From the NCBI GenBank assembly GCA_018056165.1, contig JAGPGD010000015.1:1-39527 (forward strand): a DNA stretch of 39,527 nt. The letters are read 5' to 3'. Position numbers and translations under genes: made by a program. Below, piece after piece: positions 16,728 through 24,712 of the stretch (positions are counted from its first letter, which is position 1; every line of letters starts with the position of its first letter). This DNA comes from Paludibacteraceae bacterium. GTDB taxonomy: Bacteria > Bacteroidota > Bacteroidia > Bacteroidales > Paludibacteraceae. The notes beneath the pieces are model-generated. The model made no database searches and was not told the origin of the DNA. It saw only the letters and a list, made by a program, of their open reading frames with translations.

Positions 16728-18182
16728 TTATACCTGATAGGTGGAAGAAGCAGTATCCCCTCCGTGTCCTGTCCAATTTGTATGGAAAAATTCGCCACGA
16801 GGTCTGTCTATTCTTTCATATTGATGTGCACCAAAATAATCGCGTTGAGCTTGCAGCAAATTAGCCGGTAATCGTTCGCAGCGAAAACCATCGAAGTAGC
16901 ATAATGCCGATGCAAGTGCCGGAATAGGGATACCGTTTTCAAGTGCTGCTGTACATACGCTGCGCCAGCTTTCTTGTGCCGATTGTACAGCATTTTTGAA
17001 GAAAGGATCAAGCAGCAGATTTTCAAGAGAAGGATTTTTGTCAAATGCTTTTTTAATATCGCCCAGAAATGCTGACCGGATGATGCACCCTCCCCGCCAC
17101 ATTAAGGCTATACCTCCATAATTTAAATTCCAGTTGTATTCTTTGGCTGCCTCTCTCATCAAATCATATCCTTGTGCGTAGGAAATAATTTTTGCGGCAT
17201 ACAATGCTTCTTCCAGATCATTAATAAATCGTTGTTTGTCACCTTTGAAATGAGGTTTTGTGCCGGAAATTGTTTTTGATGCCTTCACACGCAAATCTTT
17301 TTGGGCTGATAGACAGCGGGCGAATACTGATTCGCCGATCAATGTCAATGGAATTCCCAGGTCAAGAGCAGTGTTTACTGTCCATTTTCCTGTACCTTTC
17401 TGACCTGCAGTATCCAAAATTTTTTCTACCAGTGGTGTGCCATCCGAATCTTTAAAAGCCAAAATATCTGCTGTAATTTCAATCAGGTAGGAATTGAGTT
17501 TTCCGGTATTCCATTTTTTAAATACTTCGTGTTGTTCATCAGTCGTCAAACCGAGTAACTCTTTCATCAGATGGTATGCCTCGTTAATGATTTGCATGTC
17601 ACCATATTCAATGCCATTATGTACCATTTTCACGAAATGTCCTGCCCCATCTTCACCAACCCAGTCGCAGCATGGTGTGCCGTCATCGACTTTGGCTGCC
17701 ACAGCCTGGAAAATATCTTTTACGTGAGGCCATGCGGCAGGAGAACCTCCGGGCATCATGGAAGGACCGCGCAATGCGCCTTCTTCGCCTCCCGAGACAC
17801 CGGTACCGATATATAATAATCCTTTACTTTCAACATAGTTGGTACGGCGACGAGTGTCCATAAAGTAACTGTTTCCACCATCGATGATAATATCACCGGG
17901 TTCGAGCAGGGGAATTAGTTTTTCTATAAAATCATCTACCGGCTGTCCTGCTTTTACCATTAACATTACTTTGCGTGGCCGGCTCAACGAAGCCACCAGT
18001 TCTTCGAGTGAATGTGTCCCGATAATGTTTTTACCCTTGGCTCTACCATTGATAAATTCGTCGACTTTCGAAACTGTTCGGTTAAAAACAGCTACCGTAA
18101 AGCCTTTACTTTCCATGTTCAGCACCAAATTCTCACCCATGACGGCAAGACCTATCAGTCCAATATCTGCTAATTTTTTCAT
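16728..18182 (-). CDS. gnd: 6-phosphogluconate dehydrogenase (decarboxylating)
   Basis: The protein has 484 residues, the long NADP-type form. The N-terminal Rossmann domain shows DIGLIGLAVMGENLVLNME and VAVFNRTVSKV; the substrate/NADP loop is MLMVKAG and IIDGGNSYF. The catalytic part has GTGVSGGEEGALRGPSMMPGG and the Lys-His-Asn set KMVHNGIEYGDM, then the all-helical domain and a flexible C-terminal tail. It oxidises and decarboxylates 6-phosphogluconate to ribulose 5-phosphate in the cytoplasm. Here it is not beside zwf/pgl but between a PfkB kinase (22 bases upstream) and a LarA-family gene, suggesting that its 6-phosphogluconate comes from gluconate rather than glucose 6-phosphate. Confidence 0.96.
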   Translation of the reverse strand: MKKLADIGLIGLAVMGENLVLNMESKGFTVAVFNRTVSKVDEFINGRAKGKNIIGTHSLEELVASLSRPRKVMLMVKAGQPVDDFIEKLIPLLEPGDIIIDGGNSYFMDTRRRTNYVESKGLLYIGTGVSGGEEGALRGPSMMPGGSPAAWPHVKDIFQAVAAKVDDGTPCCDWVGEDGAGHFVKMVHNGIEYGDMQIINEAYHLMKELLGLTTDEQHEVFKKWNTGKLNSYLIEITADILAFKDSDGTPLVEKILDTAGQKGTGKWTVNTALDLGIPLTLIGESVFARCLSAQKDLRVKASKTISGTKPHFKGDKQRFINDLEEALYAAKIISYAQGYDLMREAAKEYNWNLNYGGIALMWRGGCIIRSAFLGDIKKAFDKNPSLENLLLDPFFKNAVQSAQESWRSVCTAALENGIPIPALASALCYFDGFRCERLPANLLQAQRDYFGAHQYERIDRPRGEFFHTNWTGHGGDTASSTYQV

Positions 18183-18204
18183 ATTTTTCTAAATTTTTAT
18201 ATGT

Positions 18205-19284
18205 TTATCGTTTTACTCGTGCATTTCCTTCCCATATGTTCCAAATCATTTCCTCGTCAGCAGGTTGTGCATAATCAGTAAGGAATGTTGTTGCTAATGC
18301 GCCGCATGCCCATGCAAACTGAATCCATTGTTCTGCTGGCCATTCTTTTAGGATACTATAGAGCAAGCCACCTACAAAGCCGTCACCTCCGCCTATACGA
18401 TCCAACACATTGATTTTTCTTGGTCTAATAATGTGCCACTTGTCATTTTCATAAACAATGGCGCCCCAGAGATGTTCATTTGCACTGACTACTTCTCGCA
18501 ATGTATTGGCAAAAACAGAAGCGTTGGGGTAGGTTTTATGGGCATTTTTGATCATTTCTTTAAATGCATCTAATTGAGCATCAATATCCTCGCCTCCTGG
18601 TTGAGGTCCTTTAATATCAAGACAAAGTTGAAAATCTTCTTCGTTTCCAATGAGAATATCCGACAGCGAAGCAATTTCTTTGAATATAGCTGAAAGTTCG
18701 GTTTCGCGTCCTTTCCAGAATGAAGCCCGGTAATTGAGATCAAAAGAAATCAGCGTGCCGTGTTTTTTTGCAAAACGAGCGATCTCAAGACAAAAATTGC
18801 CTGTGTCGGGTGAAAGCGCAGCAATTAATCCCGAGAGATGAACAATTTGAACACCTTCCTGAGTGAAAATTCGTTCCAGATCGAAATCTTTCACATGTAG
18901 TGTTCTTCCTACTTCTCCTGCGCGATCATTATGTACCCGCGGCCCTCTTAATCCGAATCCGCTGTCGGCAATATTAAATTGATGGCGATAGCCCCATGGG
19001 CCTCCCTGAGGAACTTCGGGACCTTCGAAATCCATATTTCTCCGACGAAGGTCGGCTTTAATAAACTTGGCAATGGGACTGTCTTTTACGAATGTGGTCA
19101 ATATTTTTACCGGGAGTCCCAGATAGGATGAAATGCTCGCAACATTTGTTTCGGCGCTGGTAGCCTGCATCTCGAAGAGTGTACTGCAATGAACGGGTTG
19201 GGCATTCACGGGTGTAATCCGTACGCCCATACTTGTCGGAACAAGTAAAGAATATTTACAATCTTTTTTTAATAATAATGACAT
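18205..19284 (-). CDS. PfkB-family sugar kinase, diverged KdgK-like
   Basis: This 359-residue ribokinase-fold protein has SAETNVASISSYLGLPV near residue 43 in the place of the GGAEANVA substrate motif. VHNDRAGEVG corresponds to the YDRA segment of 2-keto-3-deoxygluconate kinases. LISFDLNYRASFW and the C-terminal signature DRIGGGDGFVGGLLY provide the anion hole and catalytic Asp. DRxGGGDxFxxGL(L/I)Y is the KdgK-type form of the PfkB signature, but the N-terminal lid region is unusual, so the substrate is uncertain: gluconate, a keto-gluconate or KDG. It lies 12 bases after the SDR and 22 before gnd. The neighbour gnd favours a 6-phosphogluconate-yielding reaction; that is inference. Confidence 0.75.
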   Translation of the reverse strand: MSLLLKKDCKYSLLVPTSMGVRITPVNAQPVHCSTLFEMQATSAETNVASISSYLGLPVKILTTFVKDSPIAKFIKADLRRRNMDFEGPEVPQGGPWGYRHQFNIADSGFGLRGPRVHNDRAGEVGRTLHVKDFDLERIFTQEGVQIVHLSGLIAALSPDTGNFCLEIARFAKKHGTLISFDLNYRASFWKGRETELSAIFKEIASLSDILIGNEEDFQLCLDIKGPQPGGEDIDAQLDAFKEMIKNAHKTYPNASVFANTLREVVSANEHLWGAIVYENDKWHIIRPRKINVLDRIGGGDGFVGGLLYSILKEWPAEQWIQFAWACGALATTFLTDYAQPADEEMIWNIWEGNARVKR

Positions 19285-19296
19285 AACTTTATTTTT

Positions 19297-20109
19297 TTAG
19301 ATACAAAATGCATCAAAACCGCCGTCAACTACGGCAACTGTACCGGTTACAAATTTAGAAGCATCGCTTACCAAATAGTGTAATGTTCCGTGTAAATCTT
19401 CGGGAACCCCGAATCGCCTAAATGGCGTATGCTGAATAATAGCTTTTCCTCTGTCTGAATATGAACCATCTGGATTGGTCAAAAGCGTTCGGTTTTGCTC
19501 TGTAATAAAGAACCCTGGAGCGATTGCATTTACCCTGAAATTTTCTCCGAATTTTATTGCCAATTCACCTGCCAGGTATTTGGTGAAATTGGTTACCGCT
19601 GCTTTTGCTGCCGCATAACCTACTACACGGGTCAAGGGTCTAAGAGCAGCTTCCGATGAAATATTGATGATATTTCCCTGCTTATTGGCAACCATAATTT
19701 TGGCAAAAATGATGGTGGGTATTACTGTTCCCATCAGATTTAAATCCACAACTTTACGAAAATCGTCCATTTTCAGATCAAAAATAGTACCTTCTGGACT
19801 AATAATCGCACCGGGCATGTTTCCGCCTGCTGCATTTATTAACACATCAATCCGACCGTATTTTGCCACAATATCTTCTGCATTTTGCGTAAGTATGGCC
19901 TCATTGGTGACATCAGTTTGAAGGAAAATGGCCTCTCCTCCTTTCGATTTTACTCGGTCGATCAGTTCATCGCCTTTTTGCTTATTGCGAGCAAGAACAG
20001 CCATTTTTGCTCCGTGAGCTGCCAGATACTCTACCATCGATGCTCCTAAAACACCGGTTCCTCCTGTAATTGCTATAACTTTGTTTTGAATGTTGAATAA
20101 TTCGTACAT
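19297..20109 (-). CDS. SDR oxidoreductase, fructuronate reductase (D-mannonate oxidoreductase)-like
   Basis: This is a 270-residue classical short-chain dehydrogenase. The nucleotide-binding TGGTGVLG is near residue 15, NAAGGNMPGAIISP near 88, the catalytic Ser in ISSEAALRPLTRVVGYAAAKAAV and the YxxxK pair Tyr-Ala-Ala-Ala-Lys in the same block. It ends VTGTVAVVDGGFDAF. The AAGGNMPGA and LRPLTRVVGY blocks are ones I associate with the SDR-type mannonate oxidoreductases found next to mannonate dehydratase in Bacteroides and Bacillus, rather than with KduD. It would interconvert fructuronate and mannonate with NAD(P)H. It is the first gene of the operon, with the promoter/operator at 20212-20232. 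Confidence 0.72.
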   Translation of the reverse strand: MYELFNIQNKVIAITGGTGVLGASMVEYLAAHGAKMAVLARNKQKGDELIDRVKSKGGEAIFLQTDVTNEAILTQNAEDIVAKYGRIDVLINAAGGNMPGAIISPEGTIFDLKMDDFRKVVDLNLMGTVIPTIIFAKIMVANKQGNIINISSEAALRPLTRVVGYAAAKAAVTNFTKYLAGELAIKFGENFRVNAIAPGFFITEQNRTLLTNPDGSYSDRGKAIIQHTPFRRFGVPEDLHGTLHYLVSDASKFVTGTVAVVDGGFDAFCI

Positions 20110-20211
20110 AGTTTTTCATTAAAAATATTTATTTAAATTTCTTTGATTTTCAGGCTCAATTTTTTAAAAGCTATTTTTCATTAAGCTTTAGACTGATTTT
20201 TTATAGTATGA

Positions 20212-20227
20212 TTGTGTACGTGCACAA
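20212..20227. promoter_or_regulatory. 16-bp palindromic operator TTGTGTACGTGCACAA
   Basis: The 16-mer is a palindrome except for one mismatched symmetric pair (T at 20217 versus G at 20222). It overlaps three bases of the -7 box of the SDR operon, so a bound protein would sit on the transcription start. Size and symmetry fit a LacI- or GntR-type dimeric repressor; no such regulator is encoded in the window. Confidence 0.55.
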
Positions 20228-20232
20228 AAGTA
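20225..20232 (-). promoter_or_regulatory. -7 box TACTTTTG of the SDR-kinase-gnd-larA operon
   Basis: The minus strand reads TACTTTTG, a full TAnnTTTG match, 115 bases before the SDR ATG. A -33 TTTG is not obvious, as expected for a promoter that may need an activator or be repressor-controlled. Confidence 0.5.
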
Positions 20233-20445
20233 TAAATATTCTCTGTATTACGGGAATATAAGGATATAAATATTGTTAATAAAAATAAAATTAATTATTT
20301 TATTTCTAAGGCTTTTTAAAAATAGGTATTTTCTACCTTCCTCGAATTTAGTTCAAAGAATAATAAAAAAATCATATATCTGATAAAGTAAGATCTTTAG
20401 AGTTTGTTATATAAAAAATTTTCACTTATTTTAATCGTAAGAATT

Positions 20446-20465
20446 CCCCGATGCTTGCGTCAGGG
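20446..20465 (+). repeat. REP-like hairpin, TGCTTGCG loop, unit 1
   Basis: CCCCGA and TCAGGG pair (five of six positions) around the 8-base loop TGCTTGCG and are followed by TAG. The same loop, with a different but still pairing stem, recurs at 20526-20545. Confidence 0.6.
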
Positions 20466-20487
20466 TAGCTTTTGTTTTTATTTTTTT

Positions 20488-20568
20488 AGAAATTCCGGTG
20501 GCGAAGCCATAAAATTGGCGTAATACCTCGCTGCTTGCGGCGAGGATAGTCAATTTTAAGGAATTTCT
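20488..20568 (+). repeat. branched stem-loop intergenic element containing REP-like unit 2
   Basis: The outer stem AGAAATTCC (20488-20496) pairs with 20560-20568. Inside are a small hairpin TGGC-GAA-GCCA (20499-20509) and a second long arm TAAAATTG (20510-20517) with CAATTTTA (20551-20558). That arm is capped by CCTCGC/GCGAGG (20526-20531 and 20540-20545) around TGCTTGCG. The set forms a Y-shaped fold at DNA or RNA level. Confidence 0.65.
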
Positions 20569-20707
20569 TTATTTAAATGAATAATGTCGAGACACCATTC
20601 AAAATTTTCAGAGGAATCGTTAAGCTTCGTAAATTTGATTACCGGTTTTGTAAAACTTCCTCTTTTTCTCAAATTTAGATTAATTTCCATAAAAATTTTC
20701 AACCATT

Positions 20708-23218
20708 TTAGTTCTTTATTATTGTTTTCTTTATTAGGTTATTTTCCGTAAATATTTTTACAATATATATTCCGCTCTTCAGGTTTGACAAATCGATTTG
20801 AGAACCTGGCATATTTAAGCTTTTTACTAATAATCCTGACACGTTGTAAATTTCTACTTTCGTCACTTTGTTATTTGAGTTGATATTCAATCGAGTTGAA
20901 ACCGGATTGGGATAAAGCTCTACCGAAAGTTTTTGGTCATGAATCTTTTCAACAATAGATATTGGATTATAAACTGTACTTATGTAGAACAAATAGCTTG
21001 ATCCGCTTCCTTTTAAAATAGTATGAGTTCCGGCAGGAAGTGTTGTGATGGTAACTATACCGCCAGATAACGAAGGATTATATATTTCCCCATCAATTTT
21101 AATGGTGCCGGTATAATCAGGATTGAATACCAGCGTTAATGTAGCTTCCGAAGTAGTTGTAAAGCTGATATTGGTACTCGATTCCATTTTAAGACACTGA
21201 GTTAAAGTCAAGCCTTGATAAATTACAGTTCCATAATTTGTTGACAGATTACCTGTAATGGAATAAAAAGTACTATTTTTCCCATCGGTTGTAAAATTAT
21301 GAACCATTGCACCAGTTGAACCAGAACCATTGGTAACAGTAATAATACCAGAAATACTAACAGGATTTCCTAAAGTTCCGGATGTTGTAACAGTATAGGA
21401 AACTGTTGCTGTTGGCGTGCCGTAAATAGTGATTGTTTTGGTAGAAGCATCTTTTACATAATTAATTCCTGAAGCAGGCAATCCTGTAACTGAAGCATCA
21501 GTTGCGTCGCCACCCCAAGTGAAAACAATATTACTAATGGCATTCCCTAAAATTACGGTTTGATTGGCCTCACCTGTTACAACAAGTGTTTGTGAACTAC
21601 TTGAAGAACTACTTTCACCCTGAACAGCTACTAAACTTGTACTATAATTTGTAAGAGCCGATTTCAACCCGGTATTTACATCATATGATGCGTCATCTAC
21701 AGCATTATTAAATGTCCATTTCAAATCGCCACCATTAACTCGTCCGGCGTATTGCATTACTTTTTCTTTTGCTTGTTCTGGGGTATCTGCTGTATATTGG
21801 TACATGACGGACGCATCTGTATCAAAATTATTATAGGTATTTGAACCTTGTTTTGTTTTCACTGTCGAAGGAACAGTTTCACTTCTTGAGGCAGCCACAT
21901 ACGCATCGAAATCGACAGTTGAATTAGCAAAATCGGAGCTTCCATAAGCAACAAAACGATTTTGACCGGTCATGTGGTTATTGTATGCCTTGATAATGCC
22001 ACCGTCTTCACCCGAAAAAGTACCACTTGACTGATAGATATCAGTACCTTGCTTGGAAATCAGCATCGGATATTTGCAATTGCGGAAATAATTTCCTTCT
22101 ACAAATACAGAGGCACCTGTGGTTGAGCCAACACCGTATTTTGCATTTCCATCGTAATAATTATTATAAACATGGGTAGAATAATAGCGAACGCGAGGAT
22201 GGCGAGAATCTGAATGATCGTACCAATTGTGATGATAAGTTGCATAAAGTCCTGAAGTGGTTCCTTCTCCCAGACCTAACAAATTGCATTTTCCACAATC
22301 CCAAAAATGGTTGTAAGAAAAAGTAACATAAGTAGATTTTTTACAGTCAAGTGCTCCGTCTCCTTTAATTTGATCGGCATCGCTGCCGGCTTCACCATAG
22401 AAAAAGTCGCAATTATGCACCCAGATATAATCATTATTTTGTTGTAAGCTGACATTATCTCCTTCATCGCTGTCGCAATTCATAAAACCAAGATTTCTGA
22501 CTTCGATGTTAGAAGCATTTTTTATACGTAATCCCCAACCATCAGCTACTGCATCTTCTCCGATGCCTTCAACAGTGATATAACTTGAAGCATTATTGTT
22601 GTTCTCGATTACAATATCACCATTCAACATATAATTAAGGTCGGTAATTTGTCCAATCAATCGAACCGATAAAGGACGGGTATCTTTCCCTTTTTTAAAA
22701 CCATCTAGAATAGTTTGCAAGCCTACACAAGGATTGGAGCTGGCACCAGTTACAGTCATGGATACCGAATTTTTATTACTTTCGGTAATATAGAGAATTA
22801 CTGCGTTATCTTTCAAAGTTCCATCGCTTTTGTAGGCACCTGGTACACGACCATTTTTGAAAGCAAAACCGCTTCTGTCGTGTGATTTCACTGTTATAGA
22901 ATTAACAATGGCGCCTTCACTTTCAACACCATTGATGACAGGTTTTACCATAAAACTGTAGGTCCCCTCTTTTAATCCAGGAATATCAGCTCTCCAATAA
23001 TCCACATATTTTCTAATTAATTGACTGTCAATTTTTTTATTCGTAATACCTTCCCCTGAGTAATATACATTGTAACTATTAACAGACCCAGAAGCACTCC
23101 ATTTGATGTACGCTGACTCCAGCCAACCATTTGTTTCAAAAATCTCAATTGATTGAGAAAATGCTGAAAATGAAATGAAAATAAAGAAGTTTAAGAAGAG
23201 AAAAACAGTTTTTTTCAT
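20708..23218 (-). CDS. secreted multidomain pectate lyase (PL1) with T9SS sorting domain
   Basis: The protein has 836 residues. The signal peptide ends near residue 21 (FFIFISFSAFS). An FN3-like domain spans about 22-112. The parallel beta-helix PL1 domain (about 118-480) has QIKGDGALDCKKSTYVTFSYN and NWYDHSDSRHPRVRYY, the RHPRVR block holding the catalytic Arg and the Asp cluster the Ca2+ sites. A poly-Ser linker lies near 539-546, then an Ig-like repeat (to about 630) and a beta-sandwich module (about 640-750, LTQCLKMESSTNISF) shared with the protein at 23871-24656. A type A T9SS sorting tail (LYPNPVSTRLNINS, about 765-836) follows. It cleaves polygalacturonate outside the cell by beta-elimination. 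Confidence 0.93.
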   Translation of the reverse strand: MKKTVFLFLNFFIFISFSAFSQSIEIFETNGWLESAYIKWSASGSVNSYNVYYSGEGITNKKIDSQLIRKYVDYWRADIPGLKEGTYSFMVKPVINGVESEGAIVNSITVKSHDRSGFAFKNGRVPGAYKSDGTLKDNAVILYITESNKNSVSMTVTGASSNPCVGLQTILDGFKKGKDTRPLSVRLIGQITDLNYMLNGDIVIENNNNASSYITVEGIGEDAVADGWGLRIKNASNIEVRNLGFMNCDSDEGDNVSLQQNNDYIWVHNCDFFYGEAGSDADQIKGDGALDCKKSTYVTFSYNHFWDCGKCNLLGLGEGTTSGLYATYHHNWYDHSDSRHPRVRYYSTHVYNNYYDGNAKYGVGSTTGASVFVEGNYFRNCKYPMLISKQGTDIYQSSGTFSGEDGGIIKAYNNHMTGQNRFVAYGSSDFANSTVDFDAYVAASRSETVPSTVKTKQGSNTYNNFDTDASVMYQYTADTPEQAKEKVMQYAGRVNGGDLKWTFNNAVDDASYDVNTGLKSALTNYSTSLVAVQGESSSSSSSQTLVVTGEANQTVILGNAISNIVFTWGGDATDASVTGLPASGINYVKDASTKTITIYGTPTATVSYTVTTSGTLGNPVSISGIITVTNGSGSTGAMVHNFTTDGKNSTFYSITGNLSTNYGTVIYQGLTLTQCLKMESSTNISFTTTSEATLTLVFNPDYTGTIKIDGEIYNPSLSGGIVTITTLPAGTHTILKGSGSSYLFYISTVYNPISIVEKIHDQKLSVELYPNPVSTRLNINSNNKVTKVEIYNVSGLLVKSLNMPGSQIDLSNLKSGIYIVKIFTENNLIKKTIIKN

Positions 23219-23484
23219 TCGAAAATAATTTTATTAAATTAAACAGTATTAGTATTTTAAAAAAAGATAAAAAATTAAAAATTCGCTTTCCTACTCAAAA
23301 TACCTGGGTTTATGCTGATCTGTTTGAAGTCAGTTTTATTGCTTTAAATTTCGTCAACTTTTGCCTTTAAAACCTTATCAATTTTTCAACCTTCATAACA
23401 TTGAAATTTTCTTTTTTTATAACCTTATTAATTTATTTAGGTAAATTGATATTCCTCTCCAATTTACATTTTCACTCGTTTTTT

Positions 23485-23501
23485 AATAAGGTAATAAGGT
23501 T
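23485..23501 (+). repeat. 17-bp doublet repeat AATAAGGTAATAAGGTT, copy 1
   Basis: Two AATAAGGT units in tandem plus T. It is identical to 36949-36965 and to the reverse complement of 37350-37366. The following 60 bases also resemble the reverse complement of the sequence inside 37350. Confidence 0.75.
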
Positions 23502-23806
23502 TGACTGATTTGTTTGCCAATAAGTCATCAAGGTTTTAAGAATAATAAAGTTCTTTTATTAACTTGTGTCGTATTTATTCAACAATGTAAAATCTACTTT
23601 TCTTCTTGTTCAAATTAATGAATTTTATTCCTCTACAAGCAACAAAATAGATTTCGAAAACATACCATCTTTTCCTTAAACTTTTAAGCAAAAAATCCAA
23701 TACCTCATAATGCTGCCATAATAAATATTTTTATTTGTGTTTGTGATACTAAAATATTATGGTTTTGTATTCAAAATATTAATTTGTTAAATAGGTACTT
23801 AATTAA

Positions 23807-23834
23807 AAGCCGTCTTACATTTTTAAGACGGCTT
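23807..23834 (-). terminator. intrinsic terminator of T9SS protein gene
   Basis: AAGCCGTCTTA (23807-23817) pairs perfectly with 23824-23834 around a 6-base loop. On the minus strand a TTTTAATT run follows. It begins 36 bases after the stop codon of the gene that ends at 23871. Confidence 0.85.
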
Positions 23835-23870
23835 CTTAAATACTATTAATTTCAATTCATTAAGTTATAA

Positions 23871-24656
23871 TTATTTAATGAATTTTAAAGTATTTGCTGT
23901 ACCTTTTTCGCGAACAATATATATCCCTTCGGGAAGTTGAGAAGTAGCTATTTTTGCTTCTGATGAGCTGATAATTTTTTTTCCAGTTATATTATAAACT
24001 TCAAGAGATAACCCATTATTATTGATAATTTCTAAGCCATTATAAGAAACAAAAGTGCCTTTTTTAGGAGTATTTATAAAATCAACAATATCAATTGCTG
24101 AAGTTACATCCAATAAATAAATATTTACACCACTTCTAACTGAATATAAATACAATGTAGCAGGTCCACCAGTATAATGAAAAGTTTCATACGGAACAGT
24201 GTTTTTGTTATCATCGCTGTAAGTACCAGGAGCATCAAATGAAGAAATTGAATCAGTTCCATTAGTAAGCAATAATCTTCTATTTTCACTACTACTTGAC
24301 GAGAGACAACATACCGATATATCGCCAGGACCTGTTACTTGAAATACCAGCGCACGGGTGGTAGGCATATACCGATTATCTCCAGGTTGTATGTCAGGTA
24401 TACCTGATCCACCTAATTTCAAACGCTGGGTAAAAGAATAGGTTCCGTGTTTTTTAGTATTCGCATCAATTACTACTGTTGCATCAGTAGTAGCCATAAT
24501 TTTCAATCCATCTACTATCGTAGTGGACGAGAATGTTATACTGGTCGAGGATTCTGGTATAGGGAATTTTTCTGTATCACTAAAATTCCATGTTTTTTGT
24601 GCATACATCATGGTAGCACCGGCCAACAAAATGGCACTTAGTAAAGCTTTTTTCAT
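23871..24656 (-). CDS. secreted protein with beta-sandwich module and C-terminal T9SS-type sorting domain
   Basis: The protein has 261 residues. The signal peptide is AILLAGATMMYAQ. One beta-rich domain (about 20-180) starts KTWNFSD and includes YSFTQRLKLGGSG and RALVFQVTGPGDISVCCLSSSS. The sorting tail (about 200-261) has GLSLEVYNITGKKIISSSEA and LPEGIYIVREKGT and ends LKFIK, a short type A T9SS form lacking the usual YPNP. The KTWNF...TQRLKLGG module is common in Bacteroidetes pectin-degrading proteins, where it probably binds carbohydrate; no catalytic residues are seen. It lies 650 bases upstream of the pectate lyase but has its own terminator, so it is probably separately transcribed. 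Confidence 0.75.
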   Translation of the reverse strand: MKKALLSAILLAGATMMYAQKTWNFSDTEKFPIPESSTSITFSSTTIVDGLKIMATTDATVVIDANTKKHGTYSFTQRLKLGGSGIPDIQPGDNRYMPTTRALVFQVTGPGDISVCCLSSSSSENRRLLLTNGTDSISSFDAPGTYSDDNKNTVPYETFHYTGGPATLYLYSVRSGVNIYLLDVTSAIDIVDFINTPKKGTFVSYNGLEIINNNGLSLEVYNITGKKIISSSEAKIATSQLPEGIYIVREKGTANTLKFIK

Positions 24657-24704
24657 AATCGTAAAATTTTAAATTGTTAATAATATGAATTATTTTTTCA
24701 GTAA

Positions 24705-24712
24705 CAAAGTTA
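24705..24712 (-). promoter_or_regulatory. -7 box TAACTTTG upstream of T9SS protein gene
   Basis: The minus strand reads TAACTTTG, a full TAnnTTTG match, 48 bases before the ATG at 24656. No strong -33 TTTG is visible. Confidence 0.5.

Larger units (their letters stand above)
20110..20707. other. spacer between SDR operon promoter and pectate lyase 3' end
   Basis: About 600 bases with no credible gene. It holds the operator and promoter of the SDR operon (20212-20232) and two folded repeat units (20446-20465 and 20488-20568). The pectate lyase reads toward it from the right. The remainder is AT-rich without recognisable signals. Confidence 0.6.
23219..23870. other. spacer with AAGGTAATAAGG-type repeats and a terminator
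   Basis: About 650 bases with no gene. The left part should contain the pectate lyase promoter but shows no clear TAnnTTTG. The middle (about 23370-23560) is rich in ACCTTAT/ATAAGGT repeats, including the 17-mer at 23485-23501. It resembles the reverse complement of 37300-37380. The terminator at 23807-23834 closes the T9SS protein gene. Confidence 0.6.

Noticed and set aside
17494..18192. Plus-strand ORFs inside gnd (17494-17727, 17571-17816, 17672-17863, 17884-18192)
   Set aside because: They are antisense to a full-length conserved enzyme and show no family motifs.
19297..20109. Calling the SDR KduD (5-keto-4-deoxyuronate pathway) because a pectate lyase is adjacent
   Set aside because: The AAGGNMPGA and LRPLTRVVGY blocks fit mannonate-oxidoreductase SDRs better, and no kduI lies in the window.
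20446..20545. CRISPR repeats from the two TGCTTGCG hairpins
   Set aside because: Only two units, not equally spaced, with differing stems and no spacer-like inserts; they fit REP-type hairpins.
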